A stretch of 10,718 bases of DNA from an uncultured Anaerolineaceae bacterium (GTDB lineage Bacteria; Chloroflexota; Anaerolineae; Promineifilales; Promineifilaceae), in contig CALBTC010000373.1 of assembly GCA_937967805.1 (NCBI GenBank), positions 1-10,718 of the forward strand, in the 5' to 3' direction. The notes under the pieces are model-generated. The model did no database searches. It had not been told where the DNA came from and saw nothing but the letters and a program-made list of their open reading frames with translations. This document shows positions 1 through 7,447 of the stretch, in pieces. The position numbers and the translations under genes are program-made. How positions within the stretch are numbered: position 1 is the stretch's first letter; each line of letters begins with the position of its first letter.

Positions 1-2702
1 TGTCGCCCGAGCAGTGCAAAGGCGATCCGCTGGACGGCCGTGCCGATTTATACGCGCTGGGCGTGGTCCTCTATGAACTGTTCACCAACCGGCTGCCGTT
101 TGAATTCAAAACGTTGTCCGACGCCATTGCCGTCCACTCACGCGGAGAGATGCCCACCCCGGCCCGCGAAATCCGCAGCGATATTCCGGCCATCATCGAC
201 ACCATTTTGAGCCGGTCGCTGGCCAAAAATCCCGACGACCGGTATGCCGATGGTACCGAAATGGCCGACGCCTTGCGCAGCGCCATGGTTGCCTTGGAAG
301 GCGCACCCACCCAGGTGATGCTGCGCGAAGAGATGAATATTTTAGAGCGCGTCAGCGAACCGCCGCCGGGGCATGAACTCATCATCAACACGCCGGGGCA
401 CCCGCCCAGCACTGTGCCGCTGACCCAGGCTGTGGTCACCCTGGGCCGCCACGCCGACAACGAGATTGTGCTGCCTGCCGAGGGCGTTTCGCGCCACCAC
501 TCCCGCCTGCAAGCCACCGCTCTGGGTTGGGAGCTGGTTGATTTGGGTGGCATCAACGGCACCTTTTTAAACGACCGGCGTCTGCGGCCCGATGACCCGA
601 CACCAGTGGCCCCCGGCTCGCGCATTCGCATCGGCCCATATGAGCTGACGCTGCAAGGTCCGGAAATTGCCGTCTACGAGCAAGAAGCGCCCACCTACCA
701 GCAGTCGCGGGAATCGTTGGGCGGCACCACGCCGCAAATGACGCCAACCCAGGTGGTCGCATCTGAACCGCTGGGGCTGTTCTTGCCCAGCGACCAGATC
801 AGCGTCGATCCGGGGCAGCAGGTGCAGTTTAAGGTGGAAGTGGTCAATCGCAGCTCGGTGGACGACCGGGTGAGTTTGCGGGTTCATGGATTGCCCGGTT
901 CCTGGGCGATGCCGCCGGGTGAGTTCAAAAATTTGCCCGCCGGCGAAACGATTCAAATGGGGATCACGATACGGCCGCCGAAGCACCGCAGCACCCCCAC
1001 CGGTCGGCAGCGTTTTCGCATTGAACTGGTTTCCCAACGTCATTCGGATGCCAAAGTTGGTGCCTCTGCCTCGCTGATCATTGGCACGTTCGTGGCTTTT
1101 GAAGCCAGTCTGGACACAAACCAGATTCGGCTGCCGGGCAGCGTGACGGTGTCGGTGCACAACACGGGCAACGCGCCGGGCGACTTTAGCGTGGTGGCCC
1201 GCGACCGGCATGGTGGACTGCGTTTTAAGGGAGAACGCGGCCGTATCCGGCTCCAGCCGGGGCAGGTGGCCAATGTAGAGCTGCTGTTGGAAGCAGAGCG
1301 CTCCAGCTGGCTGGGTACCGGTGAGCTATTTCCCTTTGAGGTGGCTGTGGCTTCGGCCGCAGGCGGGCGGCAAACATTGTCTGGCGAGGCGCAGGCCGGC
1401 TCCACTATTCCGCCCTGGCTGATGTATGGGGCGATTTTGCTGATTACGTTTGCCTGTGCCATTAGCTTTTTGGTCCTTGTCTTTGGCGAAGGCGGTCTTT
1501 TTGGCCGTGATGACGCCACAGCAACGCTTCCTGCCGATGTAGCCGCGACGGAAACGGCCGCTGCCGCCAGCAACTTCCAAACCGTCACCGCCATCGCCGC
1601 CACTGCTGCCGTGGAAGGTGATTCCGATGGGGATGGCCTAAGCAATGCCCAAGAGGCAATTATTGGGACTGATCCTAACAACCCGGATTCAGATAATGAC
1701 GGCCTTACCGATGGTGAAGAAGTGCTGATTTATGGCACTAATCCGCTGAAAGCCGATACCGATAGCGACGGACTCTCTGATGGGGATGAGATTAATATTC
1801 ATGGAACTGATCCCACTAATCCAGATACCGATGGCGATGGTGAGCTAGATGGTGTTGAAGTAATCTTGGGCAGTGATCCCTTAGCGACACGCATCGTAAC
1901 CGAAACTCCATCGGCCACAGCCACGTTGGGGACCCCCACGGCAACACCGACACCCTCCAACACGCCGCCGCCGTCCACCACGCCAACACCAACCAACACG
2001 CCGACCGTGACTTTCACTCCGTCACCTACGACGACGCCGACCAATACGCCAACGGCTACCAGCTCACCCACACCATCGCAAACGCCAACGGCCACCATTA
2101 CGCCTTCCATCACGCCGACGGCTACCAACACGCAGCTGCCCAATCCGGTCCTCACCTGCATCAGCACGCCGCCGCTGATTGATGGTGTCTTCAATCCGGC
2201 CGAGTGGCCCAATTCGCCGCTGATCCAGTTCCATCCCCCCGATAACCCCAGCGATCTGGTGCAGGTTTATTTTGTGAAAGATGCCGCCAACTTATATCTG
2301 GCTTTCTTGATTAACGATCCCACCACGGATGCGACCGACGCCATGCGACTTTACTTTGATACCACCGGCAATCGCGGCGATCCGGATACGGCCGATCGTT
2401 TCTTCTTTGTGGTACGAGACGGCACGGCGCAGGTGCAGGCAGGCATCGGCTCCAACAGCGACGGCAATATTTGGGACACTAACTATTCCAGCAATAATTG
2501 GTCAGTTGAGCTAGGCAGCCAACCGGGGCAATGGGTGATCGAGATGCAAATCAACGCCTCGGCCGAGATGGCGGCGCTGGGCAATCCATTTGGCATGATG
2601 ATGCAAGTGCTCTACACGGGTGACCTGGCCGTTTGGCCCGAGGGAGGTGGCTCTAACAGTCCGTCTACCTGGCAGTTTGTGAACAACGTGAGCTGTCCGT
2701 AA
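1..2702 (+). CDS. Transmembrane Ser/Thr protein kinase with FHA, TSP3 repeats and CBM9-like domain (5' partial)
   Basis: The open frame runs in from the left edge (first full codon at 3), so the true start and most of the kinase domain are missing. The visible part opens with SPEQ (APE-loop equivalent) and [16 protein letters not shown] (kinase subdomain IX) and runs through the C-lobe to about 300. An FHA domain follows (about 420-660) with GRH, SRHH and NGT, the residues that bind phosphothreonine. A region with two Ig/NEW3-like beta modules (about 750-1400) precedes one hydrophobic helix (about 1413-1487). Beyond the membrane are four DxDxDG calcium-type TSP3 repeats (about 1617-1877), a Thr/Pro linker (about 1890-2138), and a C-terminal domain opening with [10 protein letters not shown] (about 2139-2699), typical of CBM9/DOMON-like folds. 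By family knowledge it phosphorylates proteins on Ser/Thr; the outer domain probably senses a ligand, perhaps a carbohydrate (inference). The GTG at 63 is internal and is not a start. Confidence 0.92.
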   Translation, partial: SPEQCKGDPLDGRADLYALGVVLYELFTNRLPFEFKTLSDAIAVHSRGEMPTPAREIRSDIPAIIDTILSRSLAKNPDDRYADGTEMADALRSAMVALEGAPTQVMLREEMNILERVSEPPPGHELIINTPGHPPSTVPLTQAVVTLGRHADNEIVLPAEGVSRHHSRLQATALGWELVDLGGINGTFLNDRRLRPDDPTPVAPGSRIRIGPYELTLQGPEIAVYEQEAPTYQQSRESLGGTTPQMTPTQVVASEPLGLFLPSDQISVDPGQQVQFKVEVVNRSSVDDRVSLRVHGLPGSWAMPPGEFKNLPAGETIQMGITIRPPKHRSTPTGRQRFRIELVSQRHSDAKVGASASLIIGTFVAFEASLDTNQIRLPGSVTVSVHNTGNAPGDFSVVARDRHGGLRFKGERGRIRLQPGQVANVELLLEAERSSWLGTGELFPFEVAVASAAGGRQTLSGEAQAGSTIPPWLMYGAILLITFACAISFLVLVFGEGGLFGRDDATATLPADVAATETAAAASNFQTVTAIAATAAVEGDSDGDGLSNAQEAIIGTDPNNPDSDNDGLTDGEEVLIYGTNPLKADTDSDGLSDGDEINIHGTDPTNPDTDGDGELDGVEVILGSDPLATRIVTETPSATATLGTPTATPTPSNTPPPSTTPTPTNTPTVTFTPSPTTTPTNTPTATSSPTPSQTPTATITPSITPTATNTQLPNPVLTCISTPPLIDGVFNPAEWPNSPLIQFHPPDNPSDLVQVYFVKDAANLYLAFLINDPTTDATDAMRLYFDTTGNRGDPDTADRFFFVVRDGTAQVQAGIGSNSDGNIWDTNYSSNNWSVELGSQPGQWVIEMQINASAEMAALGNPFGMMMQVLYTGDLAVWPEGGGSNSPSTWQFVNNVSCP
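1617..1877 (+). repeat. Four bacterial TSP3 calcium-binding repeats within the kinase gene
   Basis: This block encodes four successive units of the form DxDxDGLxxxxE followed by GTDP or GTNP, with the last ending in GSDP. The acidic loops match bacterial thrombospondin type 3 repeats, which usually bind calcium and make a stiff extracellular rod. The block sits just outside the membrane helix, before the Thr/Pro linker. Its GC content is lower than the cytosolic half of the gene. Confidence 0.85.
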
Positions 2703-2730
2703 CGATGCCTACGTTTTCTTTTCCGCTCGG

Positions 2731-2739
2731 TGGTAAAAT
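2731..2739 (+). promoter_or_regulatory. Possible extended -10 promoter before the DinB-like gene
   Basis: TGGTAAAAT fits an extended -10 element (TGn followed by TAAAAT, hexamer at 2734-2739). I see no good -35 hexamer at the expected distance (2711-2716 is ACGTTT). If real, transcription would begin near 2746 and give a leader of about 20 nt ahead of the ATG at 2768. It would also separate this gene from the upstream kinase gene. Confidence 0.3.
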
Positions 2740-2767
2740 GGGGAAAATCCAACCAAATGGAGACGAA

Positions 2768-3340
2768 ATGTTAGACTTTTCCCCTGTAAGAAACAAAGAG
2801 ATGAGCTACGCGGAGTTGGTAGCTGATTTAACGGTGGCTGATCTACGCGATTTGACGAATGAAATGGTTGATCATCAGCTGGCGCTGATTGCCGACTGCA
2901 CCGATGCCGATGTGGTCTTTGAGCCAGATGATCCCAACGCCGATGATCCTTATGCGGAAGATGAAGCCGACCGGGATTTGGCCTGGAATTTGGGGCACTT
3001 GATTGTGCATGTGACGGCTTCTTCGGAAGAGAGTGCGGCGCTGGCGGCGGAGATGGCGCGGGGGGTGGTGCGCGACGGCCGTTCCCGCAGCGAGGTTCCG
3101 TGGCAAACCGTGACCACCATCGAGCAGTGTCGCCATCGCCTGGAAGAAAGCCGCCGGATGCGGCTGGCCAGCCTGGGCATGTGGCCTGATGATCCATATC
3201 TGAACAATGTGAAAATGAGCGAGCGCATTGGCAAGATTGATGCCTATGTTCGCTTTGTTTTTGGCCTGAGCCACGACCAGGGGCATTTGGCCCAAATTGA
3301 AAATGTGGTTGCCCAGGCCAAAGCCGCGCGCGGTGCGTGA
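2768..3340 (+). CDS. DinB-like four-helix-bundle protein (putative metal-dependent enzyme)
   Basis: This 190-residue protein has the features of the DinB/YfiT-like superfamily: an N-terminal helix, then WNLGHLIVH around residues 73-81, and a late helix with [12 protein letters not shown] around residues 165-175. His77, His81, His169 and His173 are candidate metal ligands. Family members include thiol transferases and damage-induced proteins of unknown activity, so no specific reaction is assigned. An acidic loop rich in Asp/Glu (residues 46-70) separates the first two helices. I chose the ATG at 2768 because GGAG lies 5 nt upstream (2759-2762). The frame stays open back to an ATG at 2705, but that extension looks non-coding and would overlap the possible promoter at 2731. 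The stop is followed by 38 nt and then the HD gene, which suggests co-transcription. Confidence 0.75.
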   Translation: MLDFSPVRNKEMSYAELVADLTVADLRDLTNEMVDHQLALIADCTDADVVFEPDDPNADDPYAEDEADRDLAWNLGHLIVHVTASSEESAALAAEMARGVVRDGRSRSEVPWQTVTTIEQCRHRLEESRRMRLASLGMWPDDPYLNNVKMSERIGKIDAYVRFVFGLSHDQGHLAQIENVVAQAKAARGA

Positions 3341-3349
3341 AAAGATTTT

Positions 3350-3378
3350 ACCGCGGAGAGAGCGGAGAACGCAGAGAT
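3350..3378 (+). repeat. Dispersed 29-bp purine-rich repeat, copy 1
   Basis: The sequence ACCGCGGAGAGAGCGGAGAA followed by CGCAGAGAT is a diverged copy of 7448-7475. Both share ACCGC at the left and GAGAACGCA(A/G)AGAT at the right. It lies in the gap between the DinB-like gene and the probable start of the HD gene. From memory, this resembles the widespread class of intergenic repeats built on CGCAGAG units. Confidence 0.6.
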
Positions 3379-3999
3379 ATGCAGTTTCGTTGGTTAGCTC
3401 TGGCTCGGACTTTGGGGATTGCAGCGGAGCCAGCACAAAAAATGTGGCGAGACCTAACGGCGGCGTATGGGGCAGACGGCCGTTTCTACCACAACCTCAA
3501 CCACATCCGGCACGCCTTAGACATTGCCGAACAATTGCGCGATGTGGCTGCTGATTTTACGGCCGTTCAGCTGGCAGTCTGGTTTCATGATGTGGTGTAC
3601 GACCCGCGCCGCAGCGACAACGAAGCCCAAAGCGCCGCCTACGCCGAAAAGGTGCTGCGCCCCCTAGGCGTGCCGGACGAAACGTTGGCCAAACTGAGCA
3701 ACCTTATCCTGGCTACCAAAAGCCACGAAGCCTCCAAACCTGATCCCAACATTTTTGTCGTCCTCGATGCCGATCTGGCAATTTTGAGCGCGCCACCAGC
3801 GCAATATGATGCCTATGCCCAGGCTATCCGGCAGGAATACAGCTTTGTGCCGGAGGAGCAGTACGTGGTGGGGCGAACGGCCGTCTTGCAAAAATTTCTG
3901 GCGCGTTCACCATTTTATTTTACGGAGAAGATGCAGGAGCGGGGGGATACGGCCGTCTACCAAAACGTCAGCCGCGAACTACGAGCGTTAGAAAAATAG
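3379..3999 (+). CDS. HD-superfamily metal-dependent phosphohydrolase (COG4339-like)
   Basis: The product is 206 residues from the ATG at 3379. It carries YHNLNH (residues 37-42), AVWFHDVVYDP with the H70-D71 pair, SDNEAQSA (79-86), LDADLAIL with Asp130 and Asp132, and a C-terminal block YAQAIRQEY followed by VVGRTAVLQKFL. This set is characteristic of the family annotated as predicted metal-dependent HD phosphohydrolases (COG4339). The His/Asp residues should hold one or two metal ions in the cytosol; the natural substrate is not established. The frame is also open from a GTG at 3337 that overlaps the preceding stop. Those extra 14 residues are encoded almost wholly by the dispersed repeat at 3350-3378, so I prefer 3379, although no strong ribosome binding site supports either start. 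It is probably co-transcribed with the DinB-like gene. Confidence 0.82.
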   Translation: MQFRWLALARTLGIAAEPAQKMWRDLTAAYGADGRFYHNLNHIRHALDIAEQLRDVAADFTAVQLAVWFHDVVYDPRRSDNEAQSAAYAEKVLRPLGVPDETLAKLSNLILATKSHEASKPDPNIFVVLDADLAILSAPPAQYDAYAQAIRQEYSFVPEEQYVVGRTAVLQKFLARSPFYFTEKMQERGDTAVYQNVSRELRALEK

Positions 4000-4003
4000 A
4001 ACG

Positions 4004-4038
4004 CTGATTTTCCTGATCACCATGATCAGGAAAATCAG
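4004..4038. terminator. Perfect 16-bp hairpin between convergent genes, probable terminator
   Basis: CTGATTTTCCTGATCA and its exact reverse complement are separated by three bases (CCA). The hairpin lies between the stop of the plus-strand HD gene (3999) and the stop of the minus-strand delta-subunit-like gene (4057). Read on the minus strand it is followed by CGTTCTATTTTT, a usable U-rich tract for the delta-like gene. On the plus strand no T-run follows. It also looks like a member of a palindromic repeat family (see 4320-4397), so the terminator role is inferred. Confidence 0.5.
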
Positions 4039-4056
4039 GCTAATCTGCGTCCTATA

Positions 4057-4290
4057 TTAAAGAATTTCGTCCGTACGGGTGTCGCGGGTGAGGCGCACCC
4101 AGCGGCGGCAGCCGTAAGTGTGGAACCACGCCTCTTCCTGCGGCCCTTCCGGGTTGTTGTGCATGAACGCCCGGTCCAAATCGCGCTCGTCCGGGTCGGT
4201 GATATGCTCCGGCACCTTCAAAATTTCGCCAAAGGCAAACTCTTCAATAGGGCGCGGACCGCAGTGAGGGCAGGGTATTTGAATGCTCAA
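4057..4290 (-). CDS. soxD: Sarcosine oxidase delta subunit family protein (SoxD-like, orphan)
   Basis: This 77-residue protein has an N-terminal CPHCG (Cys7, Cys10) and a C-terminal WFHTYGCRRW (His57, Cys61). Together these form the CxxC plus HxxxC zinc site typical of the delta subunit of heterotetrameric sarcosine oxidase. Other family features are EFAFGE and the segment MHNNPEGPQEEAW. The length is a little under the usual 85-100 residues. In the classical enzyme, delta is a small zinc-bearing subunit beside the alpha, beta and gamma chains, which carry the flavin and folate-dependent demethylation. None of those genes is in this window, so the working partner is unknown. The start is TTG at 4290, chosen because GGAGAG (4297-4302) sits 6 nt upstream and an ATG in the same stretch leads at once to a stop. 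Palindromic repeats lie on both sides. Confidence 0.85.
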   Translation of the reverse strand: MSIQIPCPHCGPRPIEEFAFGEILKVPEHITDPDERDLDRAFMHNNPEGPQEEAWFHTYGCRRWVRLTRDTRTDEIL

Positions 4291-4296
4291 TCGTCA

Positions 4297-4302
4297 CTCT
4301 CC
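4297..4302 (-). promoter_or_regulatory. Shine-Dalgarno site fixing a TTG start
   Basis: Read on the minus strand this is GGAGAG, six bases ahead of the TTG at 4290-4288. An ATG just upstream (ATGGAGAGTGACGATTGA) is in a frame that stops after five codons. The TTG is therefore the best start for the delta-subunit-like gene. Confidence 0.6.
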
Positions 4303-4319
4303 ATAAATCGTTTCAAAAG

Positions 4320-4397
4320 ATAGGACACAGATGCACACAGATTTTCACAGATTTAACTGTATTTATCTGTGTTCATCTGTGAAAATCTGTGTCCTAT
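4320..4397. repeat. Palindromic repeat element built of CACAGAT units at 10-bp spacing
   Basis: The left arm (4320-4352) is ATAGGACACAGAT, three bases, CACAGAT, three bases, CACAGAT. The right arm (4365-4397), reverse-complemented, has exactly the same plan and sequence apart from the 3-base spacers. The 12-base centre is TTAACTGTATTT. The outer 13 bp pair perfectly. The element lies between the end of the WD40 kinase gene (4452) and the start of the delta-like gene (4290), both on the minus strand. It could form a long hairpin and limit read-through between them. Confidence 0.8.
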
Positions 4398-4451
4398 TAT
4401 TTGCATAACCTTCGTTCCAAGACAATCCATAAATTGCAGACAGGCTATCTG

Positions 4452-7433
4452 TTACGGCCGTTCCAAAACCTGCCAAACCCGCACCATTCCATCGCTGCCC
4501 ACCCCGGCCAGCATCAAACCATCGGCCGACCAGGCGACATTGTGGCTGCGTGGATGGAGCGCGATGGGTGTGCCGATTTCTGTGCCGCTGGTGGTTTCGT
4601 AGAAACGGCCGTTGCCGCCCACCACCGCCGCCAAAATTGTATCATCCGGCGAAAAGGCCAGGCCGCGCACGCCGATTTGCGTGTTCCAGTTTAGCGCCGG
4701 TTGGCCATTGTCGCTAACCGGGAAGTTCCAGATGAAGATACGGCCGCTGTTGTCCCCGGTGGCAAAGCGGGCGCTGTCGCTGCTCCAGGCTGCAGCGTTG
4801 ACCGGTGCATTGTGCTCATTAAGCGTTACCGTCAGGCGCGTATTGTCCGGCGGGCGCAGCTGCACCAGGCTGGTGTTGCCCGTGGCCACCATCTCCTCGC
4901 CGTTGGGCGAGCGGGCCACAAACAGCACCTGTCCCAACGCATTCACCAAAAACGAGCGCACTTCATTGCCGCTGTTCACGTTCCACAGCTTGAGCGTGCT
5001 GTCATGGCTGCTGGAGGCCACCACCGTGCTGTCTGGGGACCAGGTGATGGCCGTAACCGCACTCGTGTGTCCAGCAAAACTTTGTACTATCCGTCCTGAA
5101 GCAGCATCCCAAACGCGCGCCAGTTCATCGGACGTACCGTTGCTGGCAATCAGCTCGCCGTTGGGCGACCAGACGACAGTTTTGACGCCGCCATCGTGCC
5201 CGCCGAGTGCCCGCTCGATTTGCTGTGTTCCCACCGACCAGATGAGAACCGTGCCTTCCACGGTGCCTACCGCCAGCCGCGTGTTGTCGGGTGACCAGGA
5301 AACAGCGGTGGCTTCACGGTACTGCGCATAGCGATTGAGTACGGCCGTTTGCCCGCCATCTTCCCGCGCCCACAAACCAATCGTGCTGTCCCGTCCACCC
5401 AGCGAGAGTAGTTGATTGCTGCCGGGCAGCCAGAACAACCGCTGCACGCCGGCCTGATTGCCAAAGGTCAGCGCGGGCTGGCGCTCGTTGACGTTGCAGA
5501 CGCGAATTTGCCCGTCTTCGCTGCCGGTGGCCACCGTGTTTTCATCCAGCCAGACGATGGAGAGTGGGTCGTTGCCGCTGCAATTCAGGGTTTGCAGCTG
5601 GCCGCTGCTTACCGTTTCCAGCCGAATCGTACCGTCGGCGCCGGCTGTGGCCAAGCGGTTGCCGTCCGGCGACCAGGCCAGCCCGTGCACCCCGTTCTGG
5701 CGAAATGAGCTGCCTTCGTCGCCCGTGCCGTCCACGCTGCGGAACCAGATAGCGCTGCTGCCGCTGCCTGAGGCAAAGCGGCTGCCGTCCGGCGACCACG
5801 CTATCTGGTTGATAGGGCCGCTGTGATCGTTCCAACTGTTGGCGATCGCTTCCTGTTCGATGGGCCACAGCGACACCTGCCCGTTGGCGCCGCCCAGCAG
5901 CAGTTGGCTGCTGTCCGGCGACCAGGCCAACGCGGTGGCGCTGCCGGCCAATTGGGCCACTTCATTGCCGGCGCTGCTGTCCCAGACGTGAATGACTTGA
6001 TTGGGACCGCTGCCGGCCAGGAAACGGCCGTCCGGCGACCAGGCGATTTCCCCCACATTTCCCTCTACAATGGTTTCCAGTGGCGCAAAATCGGGCAGTT
6101 GGTACAGGGTGATGCCGGCATTGGTAGCTGCTGCCAGCCGAGAACCATCCGGGCTGACGGCCACGCTGTTCAACGTCTCGCTGCTGGCCGCCAGCCGCAT
6201 CGTCTCCACCAGATTTTGAATATTGTCCAGGGTGATGACGGTGGCGACGGGTGCGGGTGTGGCGGTAGCAGTGGGGGTAGACGTTGGCAGTTCGGGCAGC
6301 GGTTCGACGGTCGGTGTGGGGGGAACGGCCGTATTCGTTGGAGCCGTGGTGGGTGTGGGGGGAACGGCCGTGGCCGTTGGCGTCGTTGTGTTGGTCACCG
6401 CAGCCGCAGCAGGAACCGCAGCGGTTGGCGTCGGTTCCTCATCCCCTCCGGGCAGCAGGAAAAAGGCAGCCACCACAAGGAGCAGCAGTCCGCCCACGGC
6501 AACGGGTAGCGCCGGAAAACGGCGGGGTGCAGCCGGCATTTCTTGTGGCTCAATGGGCAAGATTTCTGTCGGCGGCAGCGGTGGGCTTTCGTCGGGACCG
6601 ATGGCGCCGGACAGGGGCAGCGATTCTACCCGTTCCAGATCGGCCACCAGCGCCGCGACCGTCTGGTAACGCTTGTCTGGCTCTTTTTGCAGCACCTTGC
6701 GCAAAATGCTTTCGCAGCCCACCGGCAGTGCTGGATTGGTGTCCAAAATGGACGGCGGCTGCTCCATGACGTGTTTCAGGGCCAGGGCCAGCGGGGTGTC
6801 GGCGTCAAACGGCCGTTTCCCCGTCAGCATTTGGAACAAAATAATGCCCAACGAGTAAATATCGGAACGGCCGTCAATCGTGTCTTTGCTGCTGACCTGC
6901 TCCGGGCTCATGTAAGCCGGCGTGCCGATGAGGGCGCCGGCCGTCAGCGTCATGCTGCCTTCGGCCGATTTGACAATGCCGAAGTCGGCAATGCGCGGCA
7001 CGCCGTACCGGTCAAACAAAATGTTGTCCGGCTTCAGATCGCGATGCACCATGTTCAGCCGATGGGTCATGTCCAGCGCCGGGGCAATCTGCTTGAGGAT
7101 TTGGGTGGCTTCTTCAACGGAGAGCGGGCCTTTCTCCAACCGCTTGCCCAGCGTGCCGCCTTCCATCAGCGGCATCACCAGGAAGAGGGCGCCTTCATCT
7201 TCGCCAAAATCGTAGATGGGCACAATGCCGGGATGGTCGATCTTGGCCACGGCGCGGGCTTCCCGCTCGAAACGACGCTGGAACTTTTTGTCGTGCGTCA
7301 GCCGCTTGTCCAGCAGCTTTAAAGCCACGTCACGGCGGAAGTTGGGGTCGTAGGCGTGGTAGACGCTGCCCATGCCGCCCTGGCCCAGCTTGGCTTTTAT
7401 TTGGTAACGGCCGAATGTTTCTTGTTCTGTCAT
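4452..7433 (-). CDS. Receptor-like Ser/Thr protein kinase with extracellular WD40 beta-propellers
   Basis: This is a complete protein of 993 residues. Residues 9-265 are a full Hanks-type kinase: glycine loop LGQGGMGSVY (16-25), VALK with catalytic Lys39, HRDLKPDN (130-137), DFG (150-152), SPEQ (176-179) and DGRSDIYSLG (subdomain IX). A single hydrophobic helix spans about 307-327, after a Pro-rich juxtamembrane stretch. A Thr/Pro-rich spacer (331-397) leads to about 14 WD40-type blades (about 410-990), recognised by recurring WSPDG/WSPDS turns and closing VWD/LWN strands. Fourteen blades fit two seven-bladed propellers. The kinase should face the cytosol and the propellers the exterior. Kinase-WD40 fusions are known, for example PkwA of Thermomonospora. 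Ligand and substrates are unknown. The ATG at 7433 lies nine codons before the kinase core and lacks a clear Shine-Dalgarno. The gene may depend on read-through from the paralogue upstream. Confidence 0.95.
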   Translation of the reverse strand: MTEQETFGRYQIKAKLGQGGMGSVYHAYDPNFRRDVALKLLDKRLTHDKKFQRRFEREARAVAKIDHPGIVPIYDFGEDEGALFLVMPLMEGGTLGKRLEKGPLSVEEATQILKQIAPALDMTHRLNMVHRDLKPDNILFDRYGVPRIADFGIVKSAEGSMTLTAGALIGTPAYMSPEQVSSKDTIDGRSDIYSLGIILFQMLTGKRPFDADTPLALALKHVMEQPPSILDTNPALPVGCESILRKVLQKEPDKRYQTVAALVADLERVESLPLSGAIGPDESPPLPPTEILPIEPQEMPAAPRRFPALPVAVGGLLLLVVAAFFLLPGGDEEPTPTAAVPAAAAVTNTTTPTATAVPPTPTTAPTNTAVPPTPTVEPLPELPTSTPTATATPAPVATVITLDNIQNLVETMRLAASSETLNSVAVSPDGSRLAAATNAGITLYQLPDFAPLETIVEGNVGEIAWSPDGRFLAGSGPNQVIHVWDSSAGNEVAQLAGSATALAWSPDSSQLLLGGANGQVSLWPIEQEAIANSWNDHSGPINQIAWSPDGSRFASGSGSSAIWFRSVDGTGDEGSSFRQNGVHGLAWSPDGNRLATAGADGTIRLETVSSGQLQTLNCSGNDPLSIVWLDENTVATGSEDGQIRVCNVNERQPALTFGNQAGVQRLFWLPGSNQLLSLGGRDSTIGLWAREDGGQTAVLNRYAQYREATAVSWSPDNTRLAVGTVEGTVLIWSVGTQQIERALGGHDGGVKTVVWSPNGELIASNGTSDELARVWDAASGRIVQSFAGHTSAVTAITWSPDSTVVASSSHDSTLKLWNVNSGNEVRSFLVNALGQVLFVARSPNGEEMVATGNTSLVQLRPPDNTRLTVTLNEHNAPVNAAAWSSDSARFATGDNSGRIFIWNFPVSDNGQPALNWNTQIGVRGLAFSPDDTILAAVVGGNGRFYETTSGTEIGTPIALHPRSHNVAWSADGLMLAGVGSDGMVRVWQVLERP
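5661..6044 (-). repeat. DNA-level repeats of the WD40 blade turn
   Basis: Near-identical stretches of about 17-20 bp encode the W-S-P-D-(G/S) turn in successive blades. On the plus strand the core is CCGTCCGGCGACCA or CTGTCCGGCGACCA, seen near 5661, 5784, 5911 and 6027. Similar copies occur in the neighbouring paralogue near 8551, 9173 and 9443. The nucleotide conservation suggests recent blade duplication or gene conversion. Confidence 0.6.
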
Positions 7434-7447
7434 GGTTTGTTTTTTTC

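Noticed and set aside
63..65. GTG at 63 as a gene start
   Set aside because: The frame is open to the left edge and the upstream codons encode SPEQ and DGRADLY, which are core kinase motifs.
71..1681. Several long minus-strand open frames opposite the first kinase gene (for example 71-631, 567-1211, 1040-1681)
   Set aside because: They oppose a gene with clear kinase, FHA and TSP3 motifs. Their translations are low-complexity Arg/Ala/Ser-rich with no recognisable domain.
2705..2707. ATG at 2705 as the start of the DinB-like gene
   Set aside because: It lies 2 bp after the preceding stop with no ribosome binding site of its own, and the extra 21 residues look non-coding. The ATG at 2768 has GGAG at good spacing.
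4320..4397. Short CRISPR array from repeated CACAGAT units
   Set aside because: The units are only 7 bp with 3-bp spacers and form one palindrome. This is not a repeat-spacer array.
4398..4440. Minus-strand promoter for the delta-like gene (TTGTCT, AAATAA or TAATAG)
   Set aside because: The best hexamer pairs are weak or wrongly spaced, so I could not support a call.
4612..6669. Plus-strand open frames opposite the WD40 kinase (for example 4612-5331, 5823-6509, 6223-6669)
   Set aside because: They are antisense shadows of the repeated WSPDG coding DNA and the Thr/Pro linker. The Gly/Val-rich translations simply mirror those repeats.
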